A stretch of DNA of 64,000 nt from Streptomyces sp. SID13726 (GCF_010548375.1 NZ_JAAGLY010000006.1:186001-250000), one strand, 5' to 3'; positions 52,266 through 60,919 are shown, counted from the stretch's first letter. Numbers and translations: made by a program. The notes: a model not told the origin generated them from the sequence alone.

Positions 52266-53789
52266 ATGACCCGTTACGCGGCACCCGGCACCGAGGGCGC
52301 GATCGTCTCCTACCAGGCGCGCTACGACCACTTCATCGGTGGCGAGTACGTCCCGCCGGCGCGCGGGCAGTACTTCGAGAACCCGTCGCCGGTCAACGGG
52401 CAGCCGTTCACCGAGGTCGCGCGGGGTACCGCCGAGGACGTGGAGCGCGCGTTGGACGCCGCGCACGCCGCCGCACCCGGCTGGGGCCGGACCTCGGTGA
52501 CCGAGCGGTCCGACATCCTCCTGAAGATCGCCGACCGGATGGAGGCGAACCTCGAGAAGCTCGCCGTCGCGGAGAGCTGGGAGAACGGCAAGCCGGTGCG
52601 GGAGACGCTGGCGGCCGACATCCCCCTCGCCGTCGACCACTTCCGGTACTTCGCGGGGGCGATCCGCGCGCAGGAGGGTTCGCTGGGCGAGGTCGACGAC
52701 GACACCGTGGCGTACCACTTCCACGAGCCGCTCGGTGTGGTCGCGCAGATCATCCCATGGAACTTCCCCATCCTGATGGCGACTTGGAAGCTGGCGCCCG
52801 CCCTCGCCGCCGGCAACGCGGTCGTCATCAAGCCCGCCGAGCAGACCCCGGTCTCCATCCACTACTGGATGAGCCTCATCGCGGACCTGCTGCCACCGGG
52901 CGTGGTGAACATCGTCAACGGCTTCGGCGTGGAGGCGGGCAAGCCTCTCGCGTCGAGCCCGCGGGTGGCGAAGGTGGCGTTCACCGGCGAGACCACGACG
53001 GGGCGGCTGATCATGCAGTACGCCTCCGAGAACATCAAGCCGGTCACCCTCGAACTCGGCGGCAAGTCGCCGAACATCTTCTTCGACGACGTCTGGGCGC
53101 GGGACGACGACTTCCGCGACAAGGCGCTCGAAGGGTTCACGATGTTCGCCCTCAACCAGGGCGAGGTCTGCACATGTCCGTCCCGGGCGCTGATCCAGCG
53201 CGGCAACTACGCCGAGTTCCTCCAGGCGGCCGTCGCCCGCACCGAACTCATCAAGCCCGGCCACCCCTTGGACACCGACACGATGATCGGCGCCCAGGCC
53301 TCCAACGACCAGCTGGAGAAGATCCTCTCCTACCTGGACGTCGGCCGGCAGGAGGGCGCGAAGGTCCTCACCGGGGGTGAACGCATCGAGTACGACGGTG
53401 AGTTGAAGGGCGGCTACTACGTCCAGCCGACCATCTTCGAGGGCGACAACCGTATGCGGATCTTCCAGGAGGAGATCTTCGGCCCCGTCGTCTCGGTGAC
53501 CTCTTTCGACGACTTCGACGACGCCTTGAAGATCGCCAACGACACGCTGTACGGCCTCGGGGCGGGCGTGTGGACCCGCGACATCAACACGGCGTACCGG
53601 GCCGGCCGCGCGATCCAGGCGGGCCGCGTCTGGACCAACTGCTACCACGCGTATCCGGCGCATGCCGCGTTCGGCGGGTACAAGCAGTCGGGGATCGGGC
53701 GGGAGACGCACAAGATGATGCTGGAGCACTATCAGCAGACGAAGAACCTGCTGGTGTCGTACTCGCCGAAGAAGCTGGGCTTCTTCTAG
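52266..53789 (+). CDS. NAD-dependent aldehyde dehydrogenase
   Basis: The 507-residue aldehyde dehydrogenase of the ExaC/AcoD/ThcA group oxidises acetaldehyde and similar aldehydes to acids. The general base is E263 in TLELGGKSPN and the nucleophile is C302 in GEVCTCPSRAL, at the canonical numbers. The Rossmann GETTTGR region and KLAPALAAGNAVVIKPAEQTP are intact. AAGGAGG lies before the ATG. The GAF regulator upstream is the likely controller. A strong hairpin follows the stop. Confidence 0.96.
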   Translation: MTRYAAPGTEGAIVSYQARYDHFIGGEYVPPARGQYFENPSPVNGQPFTEVARGTAEDVERALDAAHAAAPGWGRTSVTERSDILLKIADRMEANLEKLAVAESWENGKPVRETLAADIPLAVDHFRYFAGAIRAQEGSLGEVDDDTVAYHFHEPLGVVAQIIPWNFPILMATWKLAPALAAGNAVVIKPAEQTPVSIHYWMSLIADLLPPGVVNIVNGFGVEAGKPLASSPRVAKVAFTGETTTGRLIMQYASENIKPVTLELGGKSPNIFFDDVWARDDDFRDKALEGFTMFALNQGEVCTCPSRALIQRGNYAEFLQAAVARTELIKPGHPLDTDTMIGAQASNDQLEKILSYLDVGRQEGAKVLTGGERIEYDGELKGGYYVQPTIFEGDNRMRIFQEEIFGPVVSVTSFDDFDDALKIANDTLYGLGAGVWTRDINTAYRAGRAIQAGRVWTNCYHAYPAHAAFGGYKQSGIGRETHKMMLEHYQQTKNLLVSYSPKKLGFF

Positions 53790-53798
53790 AGGCCCGAG

Positions 53799-53839
53799 AG
53801 AAGGCGCCTGACCTGGGGATTTCCAGGCAGGCGCCTTCT
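53799..53839. terminator. Strong bulged hairpin terminator after aldehyde dehydrogenase
   Basis: AGAAGGCGCCTG pairs with CAGGCGCCTTCT over 12 bases; an inner CCTGG/CCAGG stem extends it by five pairs past one bulged A, with a six-base loop. It begins ten bases after the stop and is followed by the converging operon's end, so it likely works in both directions. Confidence 0.85.
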
Positions 53840-53882
53840 GTTGGCCGCACTCGGAGGTGACGGTGGCCGACCCGGTTCAGGC

Positions 53883-54479
53883 TCAGACTGGGTCCGACGG
53901 TGTGCGGTGCCGCGGGCCCCGGATGACGTAGGCGGTGGTGCCGGAGGTGGCGAGTACCGCTGCGATCACGGCCGCGGGCAGGCTGTCGTAGGGCTGGGCC
54001 TGCCAGGTCAGCGTCTCGCCCGCGGTGCCCGGGGCCGGGAACGTCACCGCGGCGAGTGTCCATCCGAGCGGCAGGAACCAGGACCGGGCGGTGCCGACGG
54101 TGGCCGCGCCCAGGGCGGTCAGGCCCAGCAGGCCGGCCGTGTCGCGGAAGGCACAGCCCAGGGGGCCGAACCGGGTGCCGGTGAGCAGTGTGGCCAGTAG
54201 GAGTGCGAGTACGCAGGTCAGGGCCGTGGCCAGGTGGGAGGTTCGCAGTCGTGCCCAGGGCCTGGCCGCCGTGCGGTCCAGGGTATCGTCGGGGCCGCTG
54301 AGCGTGGTGGTGACGACGGAGACCAGGAGCAGGACCGTCAGGACGAGTGTGGTGCGGCCGACCTCGCCCTCGCCACTGGTCATGGTCGCCAGCAGCCACG
54401 CGAGGGCGGTGGCCGCGGTGGCCGCGGCGAGCGCCGCCGGGACCTGGCGTGAGCGGGCGTAGAGCAGCAGTCCTCTCAT
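53883..54479 (-). CDS. Hypothetical membrane protein of the ECF-linked ABC operon
   Basis: The 198-residue protein has five or six membrane helices and starts MRGLLLYARSRQVPAALAAATAATALAWLLA. It has no motif I recognise. The ATG overlaps the stop of the upstream permease gene by ATGA, placing it last in a five-gene operon. It is probably an accessory membrane subunit of the transporter. The final residues (IRGPRHRTPSDPV) are cytoplasmic and polar. Confidence 0.75.
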   Translation of the reverse strand: MRGLLLYARSRQVPAALAAATAATALAWLLATMTSGEGEVGRTTLVLTVLLLVSVVTTTLSGPDDTLDRTAARPWARLRTSHLATALTCVLALLLATLLTGTRFGPLGCAFRDTAGLLGLTALGAATVGTARSWFLPLGWTLAAVTFPAPGTAGETLTWQAQPYDSLPAAVIAAVLATSGTTAYVIRGPRHRTPSDPV

Positions 54480-55786
54480 CGGGCGCCTCGGGTCAGGAGG
54501 CCGGGTGTGACCTGGCATTTCTGGGCAGCCTGCTGGACGGCGGCCATCCTGGTCTCGGCCTCGGCGCGCGGCAGGGATCGCAGTGTCTTCCAGAGCCGGA
54601 CGGCGTCCGGGGCCACGTATTCGAGGCTGTCGGGGCCGGTGGTCGGTTGCCGGTCGAGCAGCCAGAAGGCCGCTGCGGTGGCGACCGGGAGGTTCGCTCT
54701 GTCGCCGCAGGTGTCAGGGCCGGTGAACACTCCGGTGAGCATGGCCGGTTCGAGGCGGCCCGGGTGGGCGAGGTGACCGTGCTTGTCCACCGTGATCTGC
54801 ATGAGCGCGGTGTCGGCGCGCGGTGTCGGCGAGGTGGGAGGAAAGAGCGTGCTGGTGTCCTCGTGTGCTTCGACGACCGCCGTGTTCGACAGGAGGGCCA
54901 GCGCGCGCCGGGCCTTCGGAGTGACCTCGGGCAGAAACGCTTCGTGGGCCCGGCTGAGGCAGACCCGCGGGGCGTCGGTGGTGCACACCAGTTCCTGGGC
55001 GACCGGGTCGAGCCTTCCGCGCTCGTAGGCATGGCCGGTCGGTACGACCAGGGCCGTGGCGACTGCCCCGACGGCCAGCGGCGCCAGCGCGGCGACCGCG
55101 AACCTACGGTTCCGGAGGGCGAAGAGCACGGCGAAGGCCGCCGCGACCGCGGCCATCCAGAGCGCCTGGGCAGCGCTGACACGGCTGTCGACGGTGTCGT
55201 AGTCGCTGAACATGCTCATCCCCATGCTCGGGGAGAACGCCGCCGTGAATCCGCCGTCCGGCAGCGCGTGAGGGGCGAGGATGACCAGCACGAAGCCGGT
55301 CACGGCCAGCGCGGGTGCCGTGGCGAGCGCCGGTATCAGTCGTCCTACGGCCAGCCCGAGCCAGACGGAGGCGATCATCGCGACCAGTCCGACGGCTACG
55401 ACGACATAGGCGGCCGGCGGCAAGTAGCTCGCGGTGCCGGCGATCCGTGGTGCCGCGGTGAGGAGCGTGACCAGGTACGCGACGAGTACCGCGAGGCCGG
55501 TCGTGACCAGGATCGGCACCATGTGCTGCGGTCGCGGGCGGGGTGTGCTGGCGAACAGTTCGCCGACGCCGGCCCGGTGTTCGCGATAGGACTGCCAGGC
55601 ACCGGCGGCCATCGCGAGCGGGGAGAGCAGCGCCAGGTATTCGCGCTGTGTCATGACCAGCGCCATCCATCCGGTGGACCATCGTGTCGCGGTGGCCTGG
55701 AGCAGGATGGTGCCGGCGAGGGCGATCAGGAGCGCGGCGCCGAGGGCGGCCGAGCGCCGGAGCTCGATGCCGAGGACGCGGTTCAT
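54476..55786 (-). CDS. ABC-2-type transporter permease
   Basis: The 436-residue membrane protein has about six helices in its N-terminal 300 residues, starting MNRVLGIELRRSAALGAALLIALAG. The motif WMALVMTQREYLALLSPLAMAAGAWQSYREHRAGVGELFAS is a typical cytoplasmic loop of ABC-2 permeases. A soluble C-terminal part of about 170 residues with few helices follows and may be extracytoplasmic. It overlaps the ATPase gene by four bases. The function depends on the ATPase encoded upstream. Confidence 0.85.
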   Translation of the reverse strand: MNRVLGIELRRSAALGAALLIALAGTILLQATATRWSTGWMALVMTQREYLALLSPLAMAAGAWQSYREHRAGVGELFASTPRPRPQHMVPILVTTGLAVLVAYLVTLLTAAPRIAGTASYLPPAAYVVVAVGLVAMIASVWLGLAVGRLIPALATAPALAVTGFVLVILAPHALPDGGFTAAFSPSMGMSMFSDYDTVDSRVSAAQALWMAAVAAAFAVLFALRNRRFAVAALAPLAVGAVATALVVPTGHAYERGRLDPVAQELVCTTDAPRVCLSRAHEAFLPEVTPKARRALALLSNTAVVEAHEDTSTLFPPTSPTPRADTALMQITVDKHGHLAHPGRLEPAMLTGVFTGPDTCGDRANLPVATAAAFWLLDRQPTTGPDSLEYVAPDAVRLWKTLRSLPRAEAETRMAAVQQAAQKCQVTPGLLTRGAR

Positions 55787-56577
55787 ACGTTGCTCCGGTG
55801 TCGGCGCAGGAGGGCGGAGTAGCCGCGTTCGGCAGGGCTGTGGCCGGCGTCGCTCTGCCCGCCGCGGGCGATCAGGTCGTCGGGGGTGCCGTGGAAGAGG
55901 AGGCGGCCCTCGTTCATGAGGAGGACGTCGGTGCAGGCGGCGACGACGTCCTCGACGAGGTGGGTGGAGACCAGCACACAGCTGTCGGTGCCCAGGTCAC
56001 GCATCAAGTCGCGGAAGTCGAGCCGCTGTTCGGGGTCGAGTCCGACGGTCGGCTCGTCGAGCAGCAGGAGTTCGGGGTCGTTCACGATGGCCTGGGCGAT
56101 GCCGGCCCGGCGCACCATGCCGCCGGACAGTGTCTTCATCTTGTTGTCGGCCTTGGTCGTCAGGCCGACCCGGTCGATCGCGCGTTGTACGGCGTCGGGG
56201 ATCGCGGTCCTGGGCATCTCCTTGAGCCAGGCCATGTAGGCCACGAACTCGCGGACGGTGAACCGCGGGTAGAAGCCGAACTGCTGCGGCAGATACCCCA
56301 GTCCGCGCCGCAACTCGCGCAGGTCGGCGCGCCCGTCGACCCGCGTGCCCAGGAGCGTCAACGAGCCGTCGGTGGGTTTGACGACGGTGGACAGCGCGCG
56401 CATCAGCGTGGTCTTGCCCGCGCCGTTCGGGCCGAGCACACCGTGCACGCCGGTGCCCAGCGTCAGGTCGAGGCCGTCGACGGCCAGGTGCCGGCCGGCC
56501 CGGACACGCAGTTGTTCGGCGTGGACGAGCCAGGGATGAAGGGTGGGGGCCGTCTCGGCGGCACTCATCGCCCGCAT
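55783..56577 (-). CDS. ABC transporter ATP-binding protein
   Basis: The 264-residue single ATPase has Walker A GPNGAGKTT (about residues 48-56), Q-loop LPQQFGFYP, signature LSGGMVRR, Walker B LLLLDEPTVGLD and H-loop STHLVEDV. It energises the permease next to it. The CcmA/NatA-like pattern fits export of a drug, a lipid or a peptide. AGGAGA lies before the ATG. It is the third gene of the sigma-factor operon. Confidence 0.93.
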   Translation of the reverse strand: MRAMSAAETAPTLHPWLVHAEQLRVRAGRHLAVDGLDLTLGTGVHGVLGPNGAGKTTLMRALSTVVKPTDGSLTLLGTRVDGRADLRELRRGLGYLPQQFGFYPRFTVREFVAYMAWLKEMPRTAIPDAVQRAIDRVGLTTKADNKMKTLSGGMVRRAGIAQAIVNDPELLLLDEPTVGLDPEQRLDFRDLMRDLGTDSCVLVSTHLVEDVVAACTDVLLMNEGRLLFHGTPDDLIARGGQSDAGHSPAERGYSALLRRHRSNV

Positions 56578-56610
56578 GGGTCTCTCCTGCTGATCCTGTT
56601 GATGGGGAGG

Positions 56611-57411
56611 TCAGTTGCCACTGGTCAGGCGGCGGAACCGGGAGGCTGCGAAGGGTGTGATCGCGGCCAGGACCGTGGTGGTCACCGCCCAGACCGCGGT
56701 GCTGCCCGGCTGAAGTACCGGTGACAGGGACCGGACCGCCACGCTGGGCAGCAGGGCCGCCGCCGACCAGGTCACCGCGAGTGAGATCGCCGCGCGCCGT
56801 ACGCCGATGAGGGCGCCGAGCACGAGCGTGGCCGCCGTGAACGCGAGGCTGGGCAGGAGGGTGAGGGCCAGCGAGGTTCCGGTGCTCGCTCCCGCCGCCA
56901 GCAGTGCCGGGAGGACTACGACGAGGACCGCGAGCGTCCGCCGCAGCACCATGGCCAGGCCGGCCGCGGGGGTGGTGGCGATCAGCTCCCAGGCCGGGTC
57001 GATCCGGCGGCTCCAGGCCACCGCGACGCCGGGCAGCGGTGCCACCGGAGCCAGTAGCAGTACGAGTGACGGCATGCTCGGCTCGGCGGCGTCGAGGAGC
57101 ACACCGCAGCCCAGCACCGCGACGGTCACCGCGAGCCAGGGCAGGAGCGTCCAGGCGAACCAGCGTCGGTGCGCGGCTCCGGCGCGGGTGCGTTGCCGGG
57201 CGGGCGACGGGCTCGCTTCGAGCGCCGCGTCGAGCGAGACGGCGACACGGTCGAGCAGGTCCGTCGTGGCAGGGGTGACGTGCGCGGCCAACTGCTCACG
57301 GCAGTCGGCGCACCCGTCGAGATGGGCCTCGATCGACCAGAGAGCGGCGTCGTCGAGCCCCGGTCCGCCGTCCGCGTAGCGGGCCAGGAGCACAGTGCTG
57401 GGATGAGTCAT
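56611..57411 (-). CDS. Zinc-finger anti-sigma factor fused to a membrane domain
   Basis: The 266-residue protein has an N-terminal zf-HC2-type zinc finger (SIEAHLDGCADCREQLAAH, with HxxxCxxC) and then about six membrane helices. It lacks the single-helix layout of most anti-sigma factors. It overlaps the sigma gene by ATGA, the usual arrangement of a sigma/anti-sigma pair. The membrane portion resembles ABC-2 permease helices, so it may signal transport state to the sigma factor. That coupling is inferred. Confidence 0.78.
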   Translation of the reverse strand: MTHPSTVLLARYADGGPGLDDAALWSIEAHLDGCADCREQLAAHVTPATTDLLDRVAVSLDAALEASPSPARQRTRAGAAHRRWFAWTLLPWLAVTVAVLGCGVLLDAAEPSMPSLVLLLAPVAPLPGVAVAWSRRIDPAWELIATTPAAGLAMVLRRTLAVLVVVLPALLAAGASTGTSLALTLLPSLAFTAATLVLGALIGVRRAAISLAVTWSAAALLPSVAVRSLSPVLQPGSTAVWAVTTTVLAAITPFAASRFRRLTSGN

Positions 57412-57947
57412 GACAGCGCCTCCCGCAGTGCGATCCGGGCCCGCCGGGCACGGGTCTTGACCGTGCCCTCCGGCACGCTCAGCAGCAACGCCGTCTGCCG
57501 CACCGACAGGTCGTCGAGCACCATGGCCTGCAGTACCTCCCGCAACTCCGGTGGCAGTCGCAGCAGCGCCTGTTCGAAGTCCTGGTCGACACGGGTCGCC
57601 ATCACCTCGTCCTCGGCGGCCGGCACGGTCGTCTCGAGCAGCGCAACGGTCGGCACCCGCTGCTGCCGGGCCCGCCGGCGGAACGCGTCCACGAGACGGT
57701 TCGCGGCGATCGTCCAGAGCCAGCCGAGCGCCCTGCCCTCGGTCACGGAGCCCGCGTAGCTGCCCGCCGCGCGCCAGACCGCCAGATACGTCTCCTGGAG
57801 AACGTCCGCTACGACGTCCTCGTCCGAGCAGCGGCGGCGGAGCCGCACCGCCAGCCAAGGTGACGTACGCCGATACAGCTCGTCGAACGCCGCCCGGTCA
57901 CCGCCGGCGACCCGACGCACGAGTTCTGCCTCTTCGAGGCTTGCCAT
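57408..57947 (-). CDS. ECF-family RNA polymerase sigma factor
   Basis: The 179-residue protein has sigma region 2 (LVRRVAGGDRAAFDELYRRTSPWL, then ADVLQETYLAVWRAAGSY and LGWLWTIAANRLVDAFRRRARQ) and region 4 (LRLPPELREVLQAMVLDDLSVRQTALLLSVPEGTVKTRARRARIALREAL). No extra C-terminal domain is present. Start 57947 is used; GTG at 57956 adds three residues. It leads the operon with the anti-sigma, ATPase, permease and membrane genes, so it likely directs this operon's own transcription. Confidence 0.93.
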   Translation of the reverse strand: MASLEEAELVRRVAGGDRAAFDELYRRTSPWLAVRLRRRCSDEDVVADVLQETYLAVWRAAGSYAGSVTEGRALGWLWTIAANRLVDAFRRRARQQRVPTVALLETTVPAAEDEVMATRVDQDFEQALLRLPPELREVLQAMVLDDLSVRQTALLLSVPEGTVKTRARRARIALREALS

Positions 57948-58198
57948 GCCTTTCACGATCAGGAAGACGAAACGAGTGTCCGTTCGGGTTCTCGGAGGCA
58001 TCACGGCGGGGCTGCGGGGGCGGAGCAGGAGGCCGTGGGACGCGGATCGTGGACGGCTGTACTGTGCTGCTCTCCCTCTCCCGAAGCCGCGCTGACGTGG
58101 CGAGTAGCTCACTGGAGTGGTTCTGGGACCGGCCCCAAAAGCCTTAGATTTGGCCCGTGCCCGCGACTTGGCAGAGGGCGTGACGGCTGGAGACACCT

Positions 58199-58948
58199 TT
58201 GCGGGACAGTTTTTCCGATGGATTCTTTACGCGGCTGGCGCACGACACGCATCCGGTGGACCTGATGTGTCTCTACCTGCTGCATGGTTCGCTCGAACGG
58301 GTCCCTGACCTGTTGGTCGATCGGGAGAGGTTGTCGTTCGAGTACCTGAGTCGGCATGTACGTACCGCGAACCACTCGAACTATGCCGACGCGGACACGT
58401 TCTCGCTCTCCATCAAGAAGAAGGTTCGCGGGCGGCTGTACGGCCTGGAGTTCAGACTTTATTTCATCGCCGGTGAGCCCTATTCCGAAGCGGTGATTCC
58501 CTTCGGGGCGGCTGTCGACCTGCGCCGGTTCATGCACCACTTTCGTGCGCACTACGCCTTGGGCGGGGCTCCGGGTGACTGGGACTTCGACGTATACACC
58601 GACGTTCATGACCTCAGCGAGAGTGTCGTGCTGTTCGGCAACCAGCGCGAGGTCTGGTTCCAGGTCAACCGCGGCCCGGTGGTGACCGGTCGGTCCAAGC
58701 CGACCTGGAACCGGGGCCGGCTGGTCACCGGCCGCCTGCACGGGAACCGGTTCGGGACCAGTACCCAACTCCACGCGGGAGGAGTGATGTTCCCTGACCG
58801 TCTCTCCGCCGTCGGGGACACCTCGGTCGCGGCCCGGGCGTACCGGCGATATGTGGCTGGGCTCCGCGGCCCTCTTCCCCTGCGGGCGGGCCAGTCCGTC
58901 CGTCCCGGGTTCGAAACGGGGAGGCGGTCACGCTCGCTGAGCCGATAG
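58199..58948 (+). CDS. Hypothetical protein at the start of the accessory segment
   Basis: The 249-residue protein is not recognised. It has a mixed alpha/beta pattern with SFEYLSRHVRTANHSNYADADTFSLSIKKKVRGRLYGLEFRLYFIAGEPY in the first half and a more polar, Arg-rich final 60 residues. GGAG lies eight bases before the TTG start; the frame is otherwise open and codon use is plausible. Base composition falls noticeably from here on. It ends two bases before the converging DUF4240 gene. Confidence 0.5.
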   Translation: MRDSFSDGFFTRLAHDTHPVDLMCLYLLHGSLERVPDLLVDRERLSFEYLSRHVRTANHSNYADADTFSLSIKKKVRGRLYGLEFRLYFIAGEPYSEAVIPFGAAVDLRRFMHHFRAHYALGGAPGDWDFDVYTDVHDLSESVVLFGNQREVWFQVNRGPVVTGRSKPTWNRGRLVTGRLHGNRFGTSTQLHAGGVMFPDRLSAVGDTSVAARAYRRYVAGLRGPLPLRAGQSVRPGFETGRRSRSLSR

Positions 58949-58950
58949 TC

Positions 58951-59547
58951 TCAGTCGAGGAAGAGTGCCGCGAGGCGTGGGAGGCGGCGCCTCATCTGCT
59001 CTTCGTCTTCGGGGTCCCGGTTCCATTCCTCGCCCAGCGGCTTGTCCGGACGCGTCATGGCTCTTAGCGCGGTCTCAACTGCCGTATCAAGCGAGTCAGT
59101 CTCCCCTTGGATCCTTCGATAGGCGTCCTCGATCAAATAGCTCACGGACTCGTAGCCGATCCAGCCTCCTTCTTCACGGCTCATGCGGGCAACCGTGGGC
59201 AAGTCGGCAAGAGAGTCCGGATCTTCCACGGCACGGTTGAACATGTCCCGCCCGAGGAGGATCAACCCTCCACGGAAGTCCATGAATCCGTCGTCCGAGT
59301 AGCTGCCTTCAATCAAGTAAGCGGCCATGCACAGCGAATATCGATAGGCGGAATCCTCCACCTCGACGTACTTGACGTAGAAGTCGACGATCTCAGCCGG
59401 ATCGAGCGAGGCAAGGACATCGACCAGCGCCTCGGGCAGTGGATCGTCCGGCAGTTCGCGGTCGTCGGCGCGGTCACCGACTGTGGCCCGAGCCTTGTCG
59501 ACGAAGCCCCACCATTCTTCTATGTCCATGACCGTGATCATAGACAC
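58951..59547 (-). CDS. DUF4240 domain protein
   Basis: The protein has about 198 residues, with the DUF4240 pattern: WWGFVDKARATVGDRADDRELPDD near the start, PAEIVDFYVKYVEVEDSAYRYSLCMAAYLIEGSYSDDGFMDFRGGLILLGRDMFNRAVEDPDSLADL in the middle. The family appears in loci with immunity-type proteins and has no proven activity. GTG 59547 has GGAGG ten bases before it; ATG 59541 and 59529 are alternatives. A frameshifted DUF4240 of a different subfamily lies at 61770-62292. Confidence 0.8.
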   Translation of the reverse strand: MSMITVMDIEEWWGFVDKARATVGDRADDRELPDDPLPEALVDVLASLDPAEIVDFYVKYVEVEDSAYRYSLCMAAYLIEGSYSDDGFMDFRGGLILLGRDMFNRAVEDPDSLADLPTVARMSREEGGWIGYESVSYLIEDAYRRIQGETDSLDTAVETALRAMTRPDKPLGEEWNRDPEDEEQMRRRLPRLAALFLD

Positions 59548-59694
59548 GGCACCGCTTCCTCCCCGCAAGCCGATATCGATCGCACACAGTGACATCAACT
59601 CTCATTACCATTGATCAAGTTGGAGTCCCGGTCAGGGTGGCCGGGGCTACGGCCTGCCGGCGGCAGTGCCTGGCTCGAGAGGAGCAACATCGAC

Positions 59695-60078
59695 ATGACA
59701 GAGGCGGTTTCCGGGTCGACGGCGGCCACGTCGGCTGATGTGGCCCGCGCTCGGGCCGAGATCGCGTTGAGCCTTCCGACTCCGCTGGTGGAGTTGTGGG
59801 AGGTGACGGACGGGCTGATGACGGATGCCGGTGTGACCGTGTACGCAGCCGAGTGCATCGGCGAACGCAACTCCACCTACGAAGTCGCGCAGTACGCACC
59901 GGGGTTCGTTCTCATCGGCGACAACAGTGGTGGGCGCGGGTTTCTTCTGCGTGCCGATGGTTCTGACTCCGCCGTGTTCTCCTCGGACCTTGGGGACCTG
60001 GCTCCTGACGACTTCGAAGTCGAGGCTCTGGACTTCGCGTCCTGGATTGAATCGCTGGGGTCTGAGCACTTCCGCTGA
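59695..60078 (+). CDS. SMI1/KNR4-like immunity-type protein
   Basis: The 127-residue protein has the SMI1/KNR4 fold pattern: ARARAEIALSLPTPLVELWEVTDGLMTDAGVTVYAAE, then EVAQYAPGFVLIGDNSGGRGFLLRADGSDSAVFSSDLGDL. The family is widely used as immunity proteins against polymorphic toxins that kill competing cells. No toxin gene is adjacent. AGGAG lies nine bases before the ATG. A G-quadruplex run begins directly after the stop. Confidence 0.85.
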   Translation: MTEAVSGSTAATSADVARARAEIALSLPTPLVELWEVTDGLMTDAGVTVYAAECIGERNSTYEVAQYAPGFVLIGDNSGGRGFLLRADGSDSAVFSSDLGDLAPDDFEVEALDFASWIESLGSEHFR

Positions 60079-60391
60079 GGGGAGGGGAGGGGAGGGGAGG
60101 GGAGTTCAGGGAGGCGGAGGCCCGGCGCCGGGGTTCAGCGGATGGCCGCAGACCGGGCCTACGGTGTGGACCGACGGCGGTTCACCGCAGGGATGGCGGC
60201 GGTTGCGGCTTCCGTGGAACTACGTAGTCGAATCCGGGGAACCACTGAACTTTCACGACGGTGTGGGCTGAACTCGGTGATCCCTCGTACAGTCGGCTCT
60301 GATCTTCCGCTCCGGGCCATGGGACCAGCTCACCGTGGTCACGGTCCCATGTCCTGTTCAAGAACGATCCGGCAGTCGCGAGGCAGTCCTG
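60079..60391. other. 313-bp region: G-quadruplex run and decayed reading frame
   Basis: Five GGGG runs separated by single A bases (60079-60102) begin immediately after the SMI1 stop. Further on, an ATG at 60142 opens a short frame whose start reads VDRRRFTAGMAAVAAS, like a twin-arginine signal, but it continues without any recognisable secreted domain. I see a possible gene remnant and no intact gene here. Confidence 0.5.
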
Positions 60392-60853
60392 ATGACGATC
60401 TACTTCTACGGTGCCGACGACGTTCCGTACGGATGTTTCTCGAACTTCTCGGATCATGGCTTTGACCTCGACGGGTTGTGGTGGCCCACTTCGGAGCACT
60501 ACTTCCAGGCGCAGAAGTTCACAGGCACCCGCCATGCCGACCTCGTTCGGCGTGCTCGCACGCCGTTGCGGGCGGCCGAGCTGGGCCGTGATTCGACCAA
60601 GCCTCTACGGAGGGACTGGGAGCGGGTCAAGGACGACGTGATGCGCCGTGCGGTCGCGGCCAAGTTCCGTGCGCATGACGACATCTGCGAGATTCTGCTG
60701 TCCACCGGTGACGAAGAGATCGTCGAGGACACCACTGCCGACCATTACTGGGGCCGAGGCAGGACCGGTACCGGCAAGAACATGCTCGGAAAGATCCTGA
60801 TGCGCACCCGCAGCCGACTCCGTGCCGAATTTGCCGAAGGTGGGCCTCGCTGA
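60392..60853 (+). CDS. NADAR family protein (YbiA-like)
   Basis: The 153-residue NADAR protein has FSNFSDHGFDLDGLWWPTSEHYFQAQKF at the start and TADHYWGRGRTGTGKNMLGKILMRTR at the end, both classical for the family. Members cleave N-glycosidic bonds: YbiA acts on riboflavin precursors, while others remove ADP-ribose from guanine in DNA or RNA and act as antitoxins of DarT-type enzymes. Which activity applies is not visible. It lies between two SMI1-like genes, favouring a defence or immunity role by context. Confidence 0.9.
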   Translation: MTIYFYGADDVPYGCFSNFSDHGFDLDGLWWPTSEHYFQAQKFTGTRHADLVRRARTPLRAAELGRDSTKPLRRDWERVKDDVMRRAVAAKFRAHDDICEILLSTGDEEIVEDTTADHYWGRGRTGTGKNMLGKILMRTRSRLRAEFAEGGPR

Positions 60854-60919
60854 GGTCAGCCCTGGCGGGGGCGAGGGGTCAACGGTGTGCAAGCGCCCGT
60901 GTGTTGTTGGAGAGGGAAA

